Below are positions 7,862 to 15,058 of a stretch of DNA of 64,000 nt, piece by piece. Positions within the stretch are counted from its first letter, which is position 1; every line of letters starts with the position of its first letter. The stretch lies in the NCBI RefSeq assembly GCF_002860355.1, contig NZ_NMWU01000021.1, positions 1 through 64,000 of the forward strand, read 5' to 3'. A model generated the notes under the pieces. It had not been told where the DNA came from. It made no database searches and was given only the letters and a program-made list of their open reading frames with translations. The translations under genes and the position numbers were made by a program. The stretch is from Bifidobacterium margollesii. Lineage in GTDB: Bacteria > Actinomycetota > Actinomycetes > Actinomycetales > Bifidobacteriaceae.

Positions 7862-8432
7862 GGCCATTCGAATGATTGATTTCCATACCGCAAGGTTGTT
7901 GACGTCATGGTTCATTCATGTGCCTTTATCGGATATAGCGGAAGTTGGTCTGGCAGGTGCTGACGGTTTCATAACCACATGCACATCCACAAACCGTCCA
8001 AAAATCAATTGTGATTACTACGTTGATGGAAAGCGGGCGAAGGCTTATTACTTCTGGCCCGACGCACCGGAATTGGTCGGCTTGGATATTCATTTTCGTT
8101 CTTCCATGATGACCGTTCGCGACGATGGCGGCACCGAGGAAGGTTTCCGCGTATTCCGTGCCATCTTCTCGAAGGAAAGTACGGAGAGTTTGATGGAGCG
8201 TTATGCGGATACTCTTCGCAGAGGCGTGTTCAATATCGAGGGCGGGAACCCTGATCTCACCGACAGGGAACTTCGAAAGTGTCTGATCTGGTGCATCTAT
8301 TACATGAAGGATATTTGGGACTACAAGCCTTCACGCTTCTACCGGTTCCGTAGGAAGCTCTTCTGGACAAGAGTGAGAATCACGAATAAAGTCCTTGACT
8401 TTTTGTTGAAGCCGATTTGGAGATTCCTCTAG
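7851..8432 (+). CDS. Hypothetical protein, possible immunity or cargo gene
   Basis: The protein has 193 residues and starts at ATG 7851, overlapping the end of the frameshifted gene; GTG 7842 is an alternative. It is richer in A+T than the phage genes around it (for example near 8330-8430), which suggests a separate origin. It has one aromatic-rich centre (YYVDGKRAKAYYFW) and a basic C-terminus (FYRFRRKLFW, RVRITNKVLD). No signal peptide or clear membrane span is present. Its place between a toxin and the scaffold gene fits cargo or immunity genes of MuF toxin loci. No family is recognised. Confidence 0.55.
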   Translation: MMNEAIRMIDFHTARLLTSWFIHVPLSDIAEVGLAGADGFITTCTSTNRPKINCDYYVDGKRAKAYYFWPDAPELVGLDIHFRSSMMTVRDDGGTEEGFRVFRAIFSKESTESLMERYADTLRRGVFNIEGGNPDLTDRELRKCLIWCIYYMKDIWDYKPSRFYRFRRKLFWTRVRITNKVLDFLLKPIWRFL

Positions 8433-8456
8433 ATCTTTCATTTACGTCATCCATGG

Positions 8457-8488
8457 CCATCACGGATCCGTCCGTGGTGGCTTTTCTT
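8457..8488 (+). terminator. Intrinsic terminator before the scaffold gene
   Basis: CCATCACGGA at 8457-8466 pairs with TCCGTGGTGG at 8471-8480 around TCCG and is followed by CTTTTCTT. It separates the toxin-side genes from the scaffold-capsid genes. Confidence 0.75.
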
Positions 8489-8517
8489 ATGCCTGGATTC
8501 GGGCGGAAGGAGGTCGT

Positions 8518-8994
8518 ATGGCCGAAGAAGACAACGCCCAGAACACCGACGAACAGTCCGGCTCGCCGCCGGAGGACATCGACTGGAAGGCGCGCTATGA
8601 GGCCGAGGCCGAACGGGCGAAGAATTGGCGCGGCAAGGCCGAGGCGAACAAGACGGCTGCCGACGAGCTGGCCGCGTTGAAGGAATCCCAGTTGTCGGAG
8701 ACGCAGAAGCTGGAGGCGCGCGCGGAACGGGCTGAGAGGGAGCTCAACGACCTGAAGACCGCACAGCAGCGTCTCGCATGGCGTGACGAGGCCGCCAGGA
8801 AGACCGGAGTACCGGTCGATCTGCTGCGCGGCGAGACGGCCGAGGAGATCAACGCGCACGCGCAGGCCATCAAGTCGTATCTGGCCGCGCAGGCGAAGCC
8901 GTCGGCGGCGAAGGTCACGGATCCGGCCGGCACTCCGCAGGCTCAGGCGAATCCGAACGCCGGACTGCTTAGGCAGCTGTTCGGCACCAAGTAA
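8518..8994 (+). CDS. Phage capsid scaffold protein
   Basis: The protein has 158 residues and starts at ATG 8518 behind AAGGAGG. The composition is that of scaffold proteins: an acidic start (EEDNAQNTDEQSG), a long charged coiled coil at about residues 20-90 (ARYEAEAERAKNW, LEARAERAERELNDL), then an Ala/Pro-rich linker and a short C-terminus GLLRQLFGTK that would contact the capsid protein. It lies directly before the capsid gene, as in most siphoviruses. Confidence 0.85.
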   Translation: MAEEDNAQNTDEQSGSPPEDIDWKARYEAEAERAKNWRGKAEANKTAADELAALKESQLSETQKLEARAERAERELNDLKTAQQRLAWRDEAARKTGVPVDLLRGETAEEINAHAQAIKSYLAAQAKPSAAKVTDPAGTPQAQANPNAGLLRQLFGTK

Positions 8995-9022
8995 ACGTTC
9001 AACCCTTTAGAGGAAGGTATCT

Positions 9023-9970
9023 ATGGTTTTGCAGACCAATCAGGTGACGCTGCCCACGTCCGTGAGCCTCGCGGTGGTGGGCAAGGCGCACGACACCAGC
9101 ACGATCGCCACATTGAGCCCGGCGGACAGGCTCGGGTTCATGGACGACAAGTACAACGTGTTCACCGGCAAGGCGCGCGCCGAGGTCGTGGCCGAGGGTG
9201 CGAAGAAGAGCGGCTACGAGCAGCCGATCACCCCGAAGGAAGGCAAGCGGTTCACGGTGCAGTGCGCTACGCGCGTCTCCAAGCAATTGCAGTGGGCCGA
9301 CGAGGACAACCAGCTGCAGATCCTCGACGCGATCCAGGCCGACCAGGCCGCAGCATTGGGCGAGGCATTGGACTACGTGATCTACCACGCGGTCAACCCC
9401 GCGTCCGGCGACAAGCTCGCCGGCTACGAGGCGCTGTCCGCCACGGGCGTGCAGGTGACCGCCACCGACGACCAGCTCGCCAACCTCGACCTGCTCACCG
9501 ACAGGCTGCTGCGCGCGAACATCACCGGCGTCGCCCTGTCCCGCACGTTGGCGAACGAGCTTCGCAAGCTGCGCGTGTCCAACACGGGCGGACGCCTGTT
9601 CCCGGAGATCCCATTGAGCCTGAACACGGGCACCTTGGACGGGATCAAGGCCAGCACGACCGGGGCCGCGGCGCGTACCGCCATCGGCGCGGGCACGTCC
9701 AGCTTCAGCGGGGCGTACGGCGACCTGACCGGCAAGCCGGCCATCCCGGCCGCCCCTACGTGGGCGAACATCTCCGGCAAGCCCGCACCGGCCGCAGCCA
9801 TCGCCGACCTCGCGACCGGTGCCGACGCGGCGGCGATCACGGCGGCGGTGAACAAGACGTTTGCCGCGCTGCGAACGTTCGGCGTCATCGCCAAGCAGGG
9901 CGGCGCATGGCCGACGAGTTCACACCGTTCGCTACCTATCGGGATCTTGAACGCCGCTGGCATGCGCTGA
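9023..9970 (+). CDS. Major capsid protein N-terminal part fused to tail-fibre-like sequence
   Basis: ATG 9023 follows AGAGGAAGG. Residues 1 to about 211 look like an HK97-fold capsid protein of actinophage type (MVLQTNQVTLPTSVSLAVVG, VAEGAKKSGYEQPITPKEGK, DGIKAST). The C-terminal third of a capsid protein is missing. From about residue 213 the sequence becomes GAGTSSFSGAYGDLTGKPAI and WANISGKPAPAAAIADL, then VNKTFAALRTFGVIA, which are hallmarks of phage tail-fibre or tail-tip proteins. The last codons overlap the next gene in another frame. The product probably cannot assemble a head. It is inferred to be a deletion or recombination join. Confidence 0.65.
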   Translation: MVLQTNQVTLPTSVSLAVVGKAHDTSTIATLSPADRLGFMDDKYNVFTGKARAEVVAEGAKKSGYEQPITPKEGKRFTVQCATRVSKQLQWADEDNQLQILDAIQADQAAALGEALDYVIYHAVNPASGDKLAGYEALSATGVQVTATDDQLANLDLLTDRLLRANITGVALSRTLANELRKLRVSNTGGRLFPEIPLSLNTGTLDGIKASTTGAAARTAIGAGTSSFSGAYGDLTGKPAIPAAPTWANISGKPAPAAAIADLATGADAAAITAAVNKTFAALRTFGVIAKQGGAWPTSSHRSLPIGILNAAGMR

Positions 9971-10287
9971 CCGAGGCGGAACGCGAGACCGCGACCGTGC
10001 TGCTGGAGGACGCCACGCAGATCATCATGGACACATGCCCCAGATGGTCGCAGGCATCCGACCGCACACTCGCGTCGATCGCGCGCGCGATGGTCGTCCG
10101 CAAAATGAGCGTGGGAGACGAACGGCTGGGCGTGACGAACGCGCAGCAGACCGCCGGCAGCTTCAGCGAGTCCTTCACCTACTCGAATCCCATGGGCGAC
10201 CTCTACCTGACCAAGGCGGAGAAGGGCCGGCTGGGTCGCGGCAGGGCGCGCGCGTTCCACCTCGACATGAGCGGAGGCGGCCCGTGA
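9907..10287 (+). CDS. Phage head-tail connector (adaptor) protein
   Basis: The protein has 126 residues from ATG 9907, overlapping the chimeric capsid end. It reads FTPFATYRDLERRWHALTEA, LLEDATQIIMDTCPRW and MVVRKMSVGDERLGVTNAQQ, then FTYSNPMGDLYLTKAEKGRL. This is the pattern of Gp19/Gp15-type adaptors that bind under the portal: helix, 'A-x-x-I-x-x-x-C' segment, then an S-x-T-Y-x-N-P-x-G motif. It looks intact. The next gene overlaps by four bases (GTGA). Confidence 0.8.
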   Translation: MADEFTPFATYRDLERRWHALTEAERETATVLLEDATQIIMDTCPRWSQASDRTLASIARAMVVRKMSVGDERLGVTNAQQTAGSFSESFTYSNPMGDLYLTKAEKGRLGRGRARAFHLDMSGGGP

Positions 10288-10628
10288 GAGGCGAGACCAT
10301 CACCGTGATCCGCCGCGTCCAATCCGGCGTTGACGAGGGCAACAACCCCGTCTACGAGGAGCAGCGCGAAGCCATCGAGAACATGCTCGTGGACTCGCCC
10401 GACAGTACGGACGCCGACGAACCGAACCGTCCCGACGGGATGCGCGTGGACGCCGTGTTCCGCTTCCCGCGCGACTACGCGGGCGGCCCTCTCGACGGCT
10501 GCCGGATCATCCTGCGCGGCGACGAGGAGCACCCGTATCACGTGGTCGGCCATCCCATACCGCTCGACGGCGGCATGCGGCCGACCAAGTGGAACATGAA
10601 CGTCGAAGCCACCTACACGGAAGGCTGA
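10284..10628 (+). CDS. Phage head closure / head-tail joining protein
   Basis: The protein has 114 residues and starts at GTG 10284, overlapping the TGA of the adaptor. It reads ITVIRRVQSGVDEGNNPVYE, then MRVDAVFRFPRDYAGGPLDG and YHVVGHPIPLDGGMRPTKWN. This pattern is usual for the stopper protein that follows the adaptor in actinophages. It looks intact but is the last phage gene; the tail genes that should follow are missing. Confidence 0.75.
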   Translation: MRGETITVIRRVQSGVDEGNNPVYEEQREAIENMLVDSPDSTDADEPNRPDGMRVDAVFRFPRDYAGGPLDGCRIILRGDEEHPYHVVGHPIPLDGGMRPTKWNMNVEATYTEG

Positions 10629-10786
10629 AAAGATATGAGAAAGCGGAAGTTGGGCCCCCTGTAAAAGGTCAGCGGGTCACTTCCGCTTGAAAAATCTCCC
10701 CACCCCAGAGCCAATAACGGGTTCGAGAGATGGGAAAACCTCGTGAACTCATTTTATAGGAGATCGGAGACTGAAACGACCAGACG
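10629..10786. other. Gene-free scar between phage block and IS remnant
   Basis: AAGCGGAAGT at about 10641-10650 is matched by the inverted ACTTCCGCTT at 10679-10688 around a 28-base loop that contains GGGCCCC. It may be a phage terminator or a leftover IS end. No reading frame here is credible. Confidence 0.4.
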
Positions 10787-11608
10787 ACGTGACTCACGTT
10801 TTTTGAGCGCGTAATGGATAGTGGCGCCTCATCGGGAATGAGCACGAACGGTACCGGTCCTGTTTGGCTTGTCGTATGGAAGGCAAGATCAGCATGGCGA
10901 CGAAGCGGCAGGTCACCCTGAGGTTCAGAGACGAGTACATGAAGGCCTCGAAGAAGGACAAGGGTCGCATCCTCGACGAGATGTGCTCCGTGCTGGAGAT
11001 CGGCAGGAGCACCGCGCGGCGACGGCTCGCCGAGGCCGGCAGGAAGCCGTGCGAACCGCAGGAAAGCAAGGCATCGCGGCCGAAACGGTATTCGGATCAG
11101 TCGCGCGAGCTGCTGGCGCGGATGTGGCTGATGATGGACATGCCGTGCGCGAAGTACCTCAAACAGATGCTTCCCCTGCGGCTGCCGACGCTGAGGGCCT
11201 GTGGCGAGCTCGCCGAGTACGACGGGTTCGCGTTCGACGAATTGACGGCGATGAGCCCGGCCACGATGGACCGGTACCTCAAGCGGACGAGGGACGAGGC
11301 GTGTCCGAAGGGTCTGGTGAGCACCAGGAGATCGAACGCGCGAGCTCGACCGTGAACCCCGCCGAGCTCGTCCGCCGCATCCACGACATCCAGGACCGGC
11401 CCGATACCATGGCCGCGCCGCGCACCGCGCGGCCGGCCAGACGCGCGGGCCCGGACATGGCATACTTGAACAGGACGCTCGCCCGGATCGCGGGCGTCGA
11501 ACCGGAAGACGACGAAACCCCGCCAGCCGGCAAGGACCAGAATTTCGCGCTCACCCCAAGTGAGGCACCACTCCGGATTACGCGCTCACTTTCAAATGAG
11601 GCACCTCG
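10787..11608 (+). mobile_element. Internally deleted insertion sequence with multiple subterminal inverted repeats
   Basis: The left end (10789-10845) and the right end (about 11550-11606) are complementary over some 50 bases. GAGCGCGTAATGGATAGTGG is matched by the inverse of CCACTCCGGATTACGCGCTC, and GCCTCATCGGGAATGAGCAC by the inverse of GCTCACCCCAAGTGAGGCAC. The element is about 0.8 kb, whereas transposases of this kind need about 1.5 kb, which fits loss of the middle. Confidence 0.7.
10864..11530 (+). pseudogene. Transposase pseudogene (integrase-core DDE type) with its catalytic centre deleted
   Basis: From ATG 10894 (or GTG/ATG variants from 10864) the frame reads MATKRQVTLRFRDEYMKASK, KGRILDEMCSVLEIGRSTAR, and later DELTAMSPATMDRYLKRTRD. 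This is the helix-turn-helix N-terminus of integrase-core transposases of the IS481/ISNCY type. It ends at 11355. In another frame from about 11350, TVNPAELVRRIHDIQDRPDT and MAYLNRTLARIAGVEPEDDE give the usual C-terminus. The DDE core between them is missing and the frames no longer match. It cannot transpose by itself. Confidence 0.65.
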
Positions 11609-11793
11609 TGAGGACGCCATCGCACGTTGTGAGTGCTGGTGCTTCATAAGAAGCGAACAAGAGAGGCATCGGTTCCATGACCGGTCGCGCTTACGGGGTG
11701 TCTGCGAAGGTCTTGCGTGATGCCATATGCCCGACTCTGCACGGCGTGGAGACCATCGGAGACGCATGAGTCGGACGGAAGGAAGGAGAGGTC
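11609..11793. other. Leader region of the AbiE-type pair
   Basis: No credible gene is present. A strong site (GGAAGGAGAGG, 11780-11790) lies just before ATG 11794. TTGCGTGATGCCATATGC at about 11713-11730 could hold promoter elements, but none is clear. Confidence 0.3.
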
Positions 11794-12354
11794 ATGGAAC
11801 CCAGGGATGTGGAGGCGACGGTCATGGCGATCGCCCGGAAGTGGCATGGGGTGATTCCCGTGTGGGAGGCCGAACGGTGGGGTGTGGATCCGTCCGAGCT
11901 CGCCCGATGGGCCGAAAACCAAGGAGCGGACGAGGTGTCCTTCGACGCCGAAGGGTTCTACCGGTGGTTTCCCGAGAGGGACGTCGACATCGACTATGAC
12001 TACATGTGGCTGACGGAATGTCTGGCCATCGGCGGGCCGGGGGCCATGCTGTGCGGGCCGTCCGCGTTGGAGTATCTGGAGATCGGCGATATGTGCACGC
12101 CGGGCACCCATATCGCCGTCACGACCCGCCATCATCCCGTCGCCGGGATCCTCTGGCATGACGCGAAGGGGTTGACGGCCGTGATGCACCACGGTCTCAT
12201 GGTCGAGACGCCGGCCCAGGCGATCCGCGACTCCTGGGTCTGCATGGACGACGCCAGACGGTATAGGGTACTGGAGGATGCCCTGAACAAAGGTCTGATC
12301 GGAGTCGATGATGTTCGAGAATATACTGGGCAAACGCCCGAAAAGCGTCGGTAA
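11794..12354 (+). CDS. AbiEi-type antitoxin / transcriptional repressor
   Basis: The protein has 186 residues and starts at ATG 11794 behind GGAGAGG. It has a winged-helix-like start (VEATVMAIARKWHGVIPVWE, DPSELARWAENQGADEV), then the middle typical of AbiEi antitoxins (GPSALEYLEIGDMCTPGTHI, AVTTRHHPVAG) and ETPAQAIRDSWVC. AbiEi proteins bind their own promoter and neutralise the nucleotidyltransferase AbiEii encoded downstream. The next frame overlaps its end by 47 bases, which fits a type IV toxin-antitoxin pair. Confidence 0.7.
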   Translation: MEPRDVEATVMAIARKWHGVIPVWEAERWGVDPSELARWAENQGADEVSFDAEGFYRWFPERDVDIDYDYMWLTECLAIGGPGAMLCGPSALEYLEIGDMCTPGTHIAVTTRHHPVAGILWHDAKGLTAVMHHGLMVETPAQAIRDSWVCMDDARRYRVLEDALNKGLIGVDDVREYTGQTPEKRR

Positions 12355-12613
12355 TCTGCGCAAGAAGATCAACCAGCTGAACGCGCCGATCGTCTCCCAG
12401 CTGCTCCCCAAGGGCACGCTCATCAAGGGCGGTAAGCTGCATTCGCTATCCAGAGGCGACCCGCAACGAGACAAGGATCTCATCGACATCGTGTCAATCA
12501 TCAGACAACATGACGACGCCATCGATCTGGGGAGAATCGGGAGATCGTCCAGAAGGTGGAGTCCAGATATCGATCCTGACACCGGGGATGATAAGGGCGA
12601 AAATCATCGTTGA
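12308..12613 (+). pseudogene. Gutted AbiEii-type nucleotidyltransferase toxin
   Basis: From ATG 12308 the frame gives only 101 residues; AbiEii toxins have about 230-300. The start (GKRPKSVGNLRKKINQLN) resembles an AbiEii N-terminal helix. A KGG (IKGGKLHSLSR) is the expected early motif. The next segment (RDKDLIDIVSIIRQHDDAID) already resembles the C-terminal part, where AbiEii proteins have R-x-K-D-x-x-D. The GS-x10-DxD catalytic stretch is missing. It looks like an internal deletion that leaves the antitoxin next to a dead toxin. Confidence 0.5.
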
Positions 12614-12661
12614 CGATCGGAACCGGATCATCGATTTCATGTCAATTGTTGTTCCGTCAGA

Positions 12662-12934
12662 TCATTCAAGCGTGGCCTCCACGGCTGTTCGTCGGGAGTT
12701 CCATGACAGAATCAATTCGATTTGACGACTGCGATTGCGATTGTCCGTCTCCTCTCGATCCCGCCACATCTGCGCCTGTTCTCGGAAATACCGTTGGGCC
12801 TCTTTTCGATCGCCTCGTTGTCTGGCCTGCCGTTCGGCCGCCACCAGCGATCCGGCAAGCACGTTACCGGTTTCATGGAAGACTTCATAGAGAGTGAAAT
12901 CATCCATATGCTCATAGATGCTTTCATCGACCAT
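12662..12934 (-). CDS. Small hypothetical acidic protein
   Basis: The protein has 90 residues from ATG 12934. It is helical and highly charged: VDESIYEHMDDFTLYEVFHE, NVLAGSLVAAERQARQRGDR, then EAQRYFREQAQMWRDREETD. This resembles small antitoxin-like partners that precede zeta-type kinases in actinobacteria, but no toxin gene follows on this strand. If so, it is an orphan. Function unknown; the family link is a weak impression. Confidence 0.45.
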   Translation of the reverse strand: MVDESIYEHMDDFTLYEVFHETGNVLAGSLVAAERQARQRGDRKEAQRYFREQAQMWRDREETDNRNRSRQIELILSWNSRRTAVEATLE

Positions 12935-13071
12935 GCCGACTCCTCATTCTGTCTTTTCGGATATGGGAAACGGCCCGGAGCCGGGTCTCCGATCGTGTGG
13001 AGGAAACCTGTTGATGGGTCGATCGGAAGGCTTCGGCTTCGGGCCGTTATGCTGTCGAGGGGGTTTGTCCC

Positions 13072-14874
13072 CTACAGGCTCTTCCAGGCGACGCCCTCGC
13101 CGCGCCAGCCGGCTCGGATGACGCTCAGGTATTCGCCGTAGCTGGTGGTGTACACGTGCTCGCCGCCGCCGTTGCCGCGACCATGCTTCGGCTTGTGGTA
13201 GGGCTTCGGGTTGTACAGGCGGTACACGTTGGCTCCGGTGGGCGAGGTGTACCAGGCGATGCCCTCGTCCCTCCAGCCCAAACGGACGAGCATGTCGTGC
13301 TCGCGCTTGTTGAGGGTCCAGTTGTGGTTGCCGGAGCGCCTGTTGTATTCGCGGTACACGGGACGGGCGCCCGGCGTGTCCCTCGACACGGTGATGAACG
13401 AGGATTTGCCGTGGTTCTCGTCGCGCCAGCCCAAACGGACGAGCATGTCGTTCTCGGCCTTGCTGGTGGTGTAGTGGTGCAGGCCGGAGTTGCGGTTGTA
13501 CACGCGGTAGACGGGCACCCGCTTCACCTGGCCGGGCTTGTCCGTGGGCTTGGATGGCGTCGCGTTCTTCGTCCAGTGCGCCGTGAGCGTCAGGTCGCCG
13601 GTGACCGGCCGGTTGAAGTCCCATTTCGTCGAGCCCAGGTACCAGCCCGCGAACGAGTAGCCGCTGCGGGTGGGCGTCTTGGGCTGGCCGGCCCTGGCGC
13701 CGTTCCTGACCTTCTGCGGGGCGACCGGGCTGCCGCCCGCACTGTCGAAGCGGACGGTGCGGTACACGGTCTGGGGGGCGTTGCGGGTCCACCGGGCCGT
13801 GAGCGTCAGGTTCGAGGTGACCGGACGGCTGAAGTCGTACCGCGTGGCGCCCAGGTACCAGCCGGCGAACGTGTAGCCGGAGCGGGTGGGGTCGGCCGGG
13901 CGCGTGGCCTTGTGGCCGTCGGCGATCTTCTGGCCGGCGACCGGGCTGCCGCCCGCGCTGTCGAAGCGCACGGTGTGGCCGGTGGCCGCCTGGACCTCGG
14001 GCAGGCTCGTGTACTGGTCGAACCGGGCCAGAAGGGACTCCGGAAGGGTCATACCTTGATTGGTGCAATTGCCTGGGTCTTCTTCCGATGAGGAATTATC
14101 GGAATAGTAATCGAACATGTAATCCTGAGTCAGTACATTACCGGTGATGCCGATGGACGCGGACGTGGCTACATCGTACTGCTGTTTGCGTCTGCTCCAA
14201 GTCCCATCAACGTAGTTGAGATAGTGACCGGTCTCGCCGACCTTGGAACCGTCCGAGGCTTTGCTGTCGAGTTTGCCGTCGGTCATGTCCTTGTCATAGT
14301 TGTCCTTCTCGCCGAAATCATTGTAGAAGTCCTTAAAATTCGCATTAAAGGAGATGTTCTGAGCAACACCCGCAAAATGATGGGAATTGGTTGCAGCTAC
14401 GGCATCGGCTGCATCTTGAGATCGTGCAAGGAACTGAAGATTTAGAGGAAGGGCCTGAAGTCGCTTGTTCGGATCATTACAGCGGCGTCCCTTGCCCTGG
14501 GGCAGGTCCGTGCGGCAGGGCTCGTTTTCCAGGGAGGTGCGGAACTGGTTCGACTTGATGTCCTCCTGCAGGGCGCGGCGCGTATTATCCAAGCTGGTAG
14601 CATCGTCGTCAGCTCCCAGATTAATGTAACCATAGGTGCCGATGCTCAACTGAAAAATTGCCCTTCTGGCGTCGGCTCTGATGTCCTCGGTCTCGCCGGT
14701 GACGCTGACCCACTTGGCGAATCCGTAGGAGGATCGGATCTGCGCCTGGGTCAGGCCCTTGGACCAGTCCTCGGCCGCGCTGGCCCCCGTCACGGGTGTG
14801 ATTATCATGGTCAGGAGCATCGCCAGGACGGCCGCCACGGCCAGTCCGGCTCTCCTCAGTCTTCCGGTCATCAT
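13072..14874 (-). CDS. Secreted protein with two InlB-type repeats and DUF5648-like modules
   Basis: The protein has 600 residues from ATG 14874 behind ACGAGG; ATG 14871 is as likely. Residues 1-33 are a signal peptide (RRAGLAVAAVLAMLLTMIIT, cleavage after ASA). Residues about 36-295 are an unrecognised domain with four Cys that could form disulfides. Two InlB/Listeria-Bacteroides repeats follow at about 299-361 and 372-436 (VRFDSAGGSPVA, SGYTFAGWYLG, LTLTARW). Residues 452-600 hold three lysozyme-like DUF5648 units (YNRNSGLHHYTTSKAENDML, VRLGWRDEG). No sortase motif is present, so it is probably released or bound non-covalently. It is divergent from the adhesin at 15059. Confidence 0.8.
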   Translation of the reverse strand: MMTGRLRRAGLAVAAVLAMLLTMIITPVTGASAAEDWSKGLTQAQIRSSYGFAKWVSVTGETEDIRADARRAIFQLSIGTYGYINLGADDDATSLDNTRRALQEDIKSNQFRTSLENEPCRTDLPQGKGRRCNDPNKRLQALPLNLQFLARSQDAADAVAATNSHHFAGVAQNISFNANFKDFYNDFGEKDNYDKDMTDGKLDSKASDGSKVGETGHYLNYVDGTWSRRKQQYDVATSASIGITGNVLTQDYMFDYYSDNSSSEEDPGNCTNQGMTLPESLLARFDQYTSLPEVQAATGHTVRFDSAGGSPVAGQKIADGHKATRPADPTRSGYTFAGWYLGATRYDFSRPVTSNLTLTARWTRNAPQTVYRTVRFDSAGGSPVAPQKVRNGARAGQPKTPTRSGYSFAGWYLGSTKWDFNRPVTGDLTLTAHWTKNATPSKPTDKPGQVKRVPVYRVYNRNSGLHHYTTSKAENDMLVRLGWRDENHGKSSFITVSRDTPGARPVYREYNRRSGNHNWTLNKREHDMLVRLGWRDEGIAWYTSPTGANVYRLYNPKPYHKPKHGRGNGGGEHVYTTSYGEYLSVIRAGWRGEGVAWKSL

Positions 14875-15058
14875 CGTTCGAACCTCGTTTCCTTGTCGTT
14901 TCCATGTCCTCTCCATATCCACGCTACCCCGCATGGGGGCGCGGAGGGGTTTTCGTGTCCGCCATGCGTCTCCGACGTGTTCTGCGCGTATAGCCCCCTG
15001 TGCTATCGGGAGGCGGAACCGTTCCGTCTCCCGCCGAACAGACACGAGGGAGGAATCC

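Larger units (their letters stand above)
2155..10628 (+). mobile_element. Degenerate siphovirus-type prophage block (head genes only)
   Basis: Gene order HNH nuclease, small terminase, large terminase, MuF head protein, scaffold, capsid and two head-tail connector proteins is the standard head module of tailed phages infecting Actinobacteria. Tail tape measure, tail tube, lysis genes, integrase, repressor and an intact portal are all absent from the window. Several genes are chimeric or broken (see their entries). This is therefore a remnant and not a complete prophage. The boundaries are approximate; an IS remnant begins about 160 bases after the last phage gene. Confidence 0.8.
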
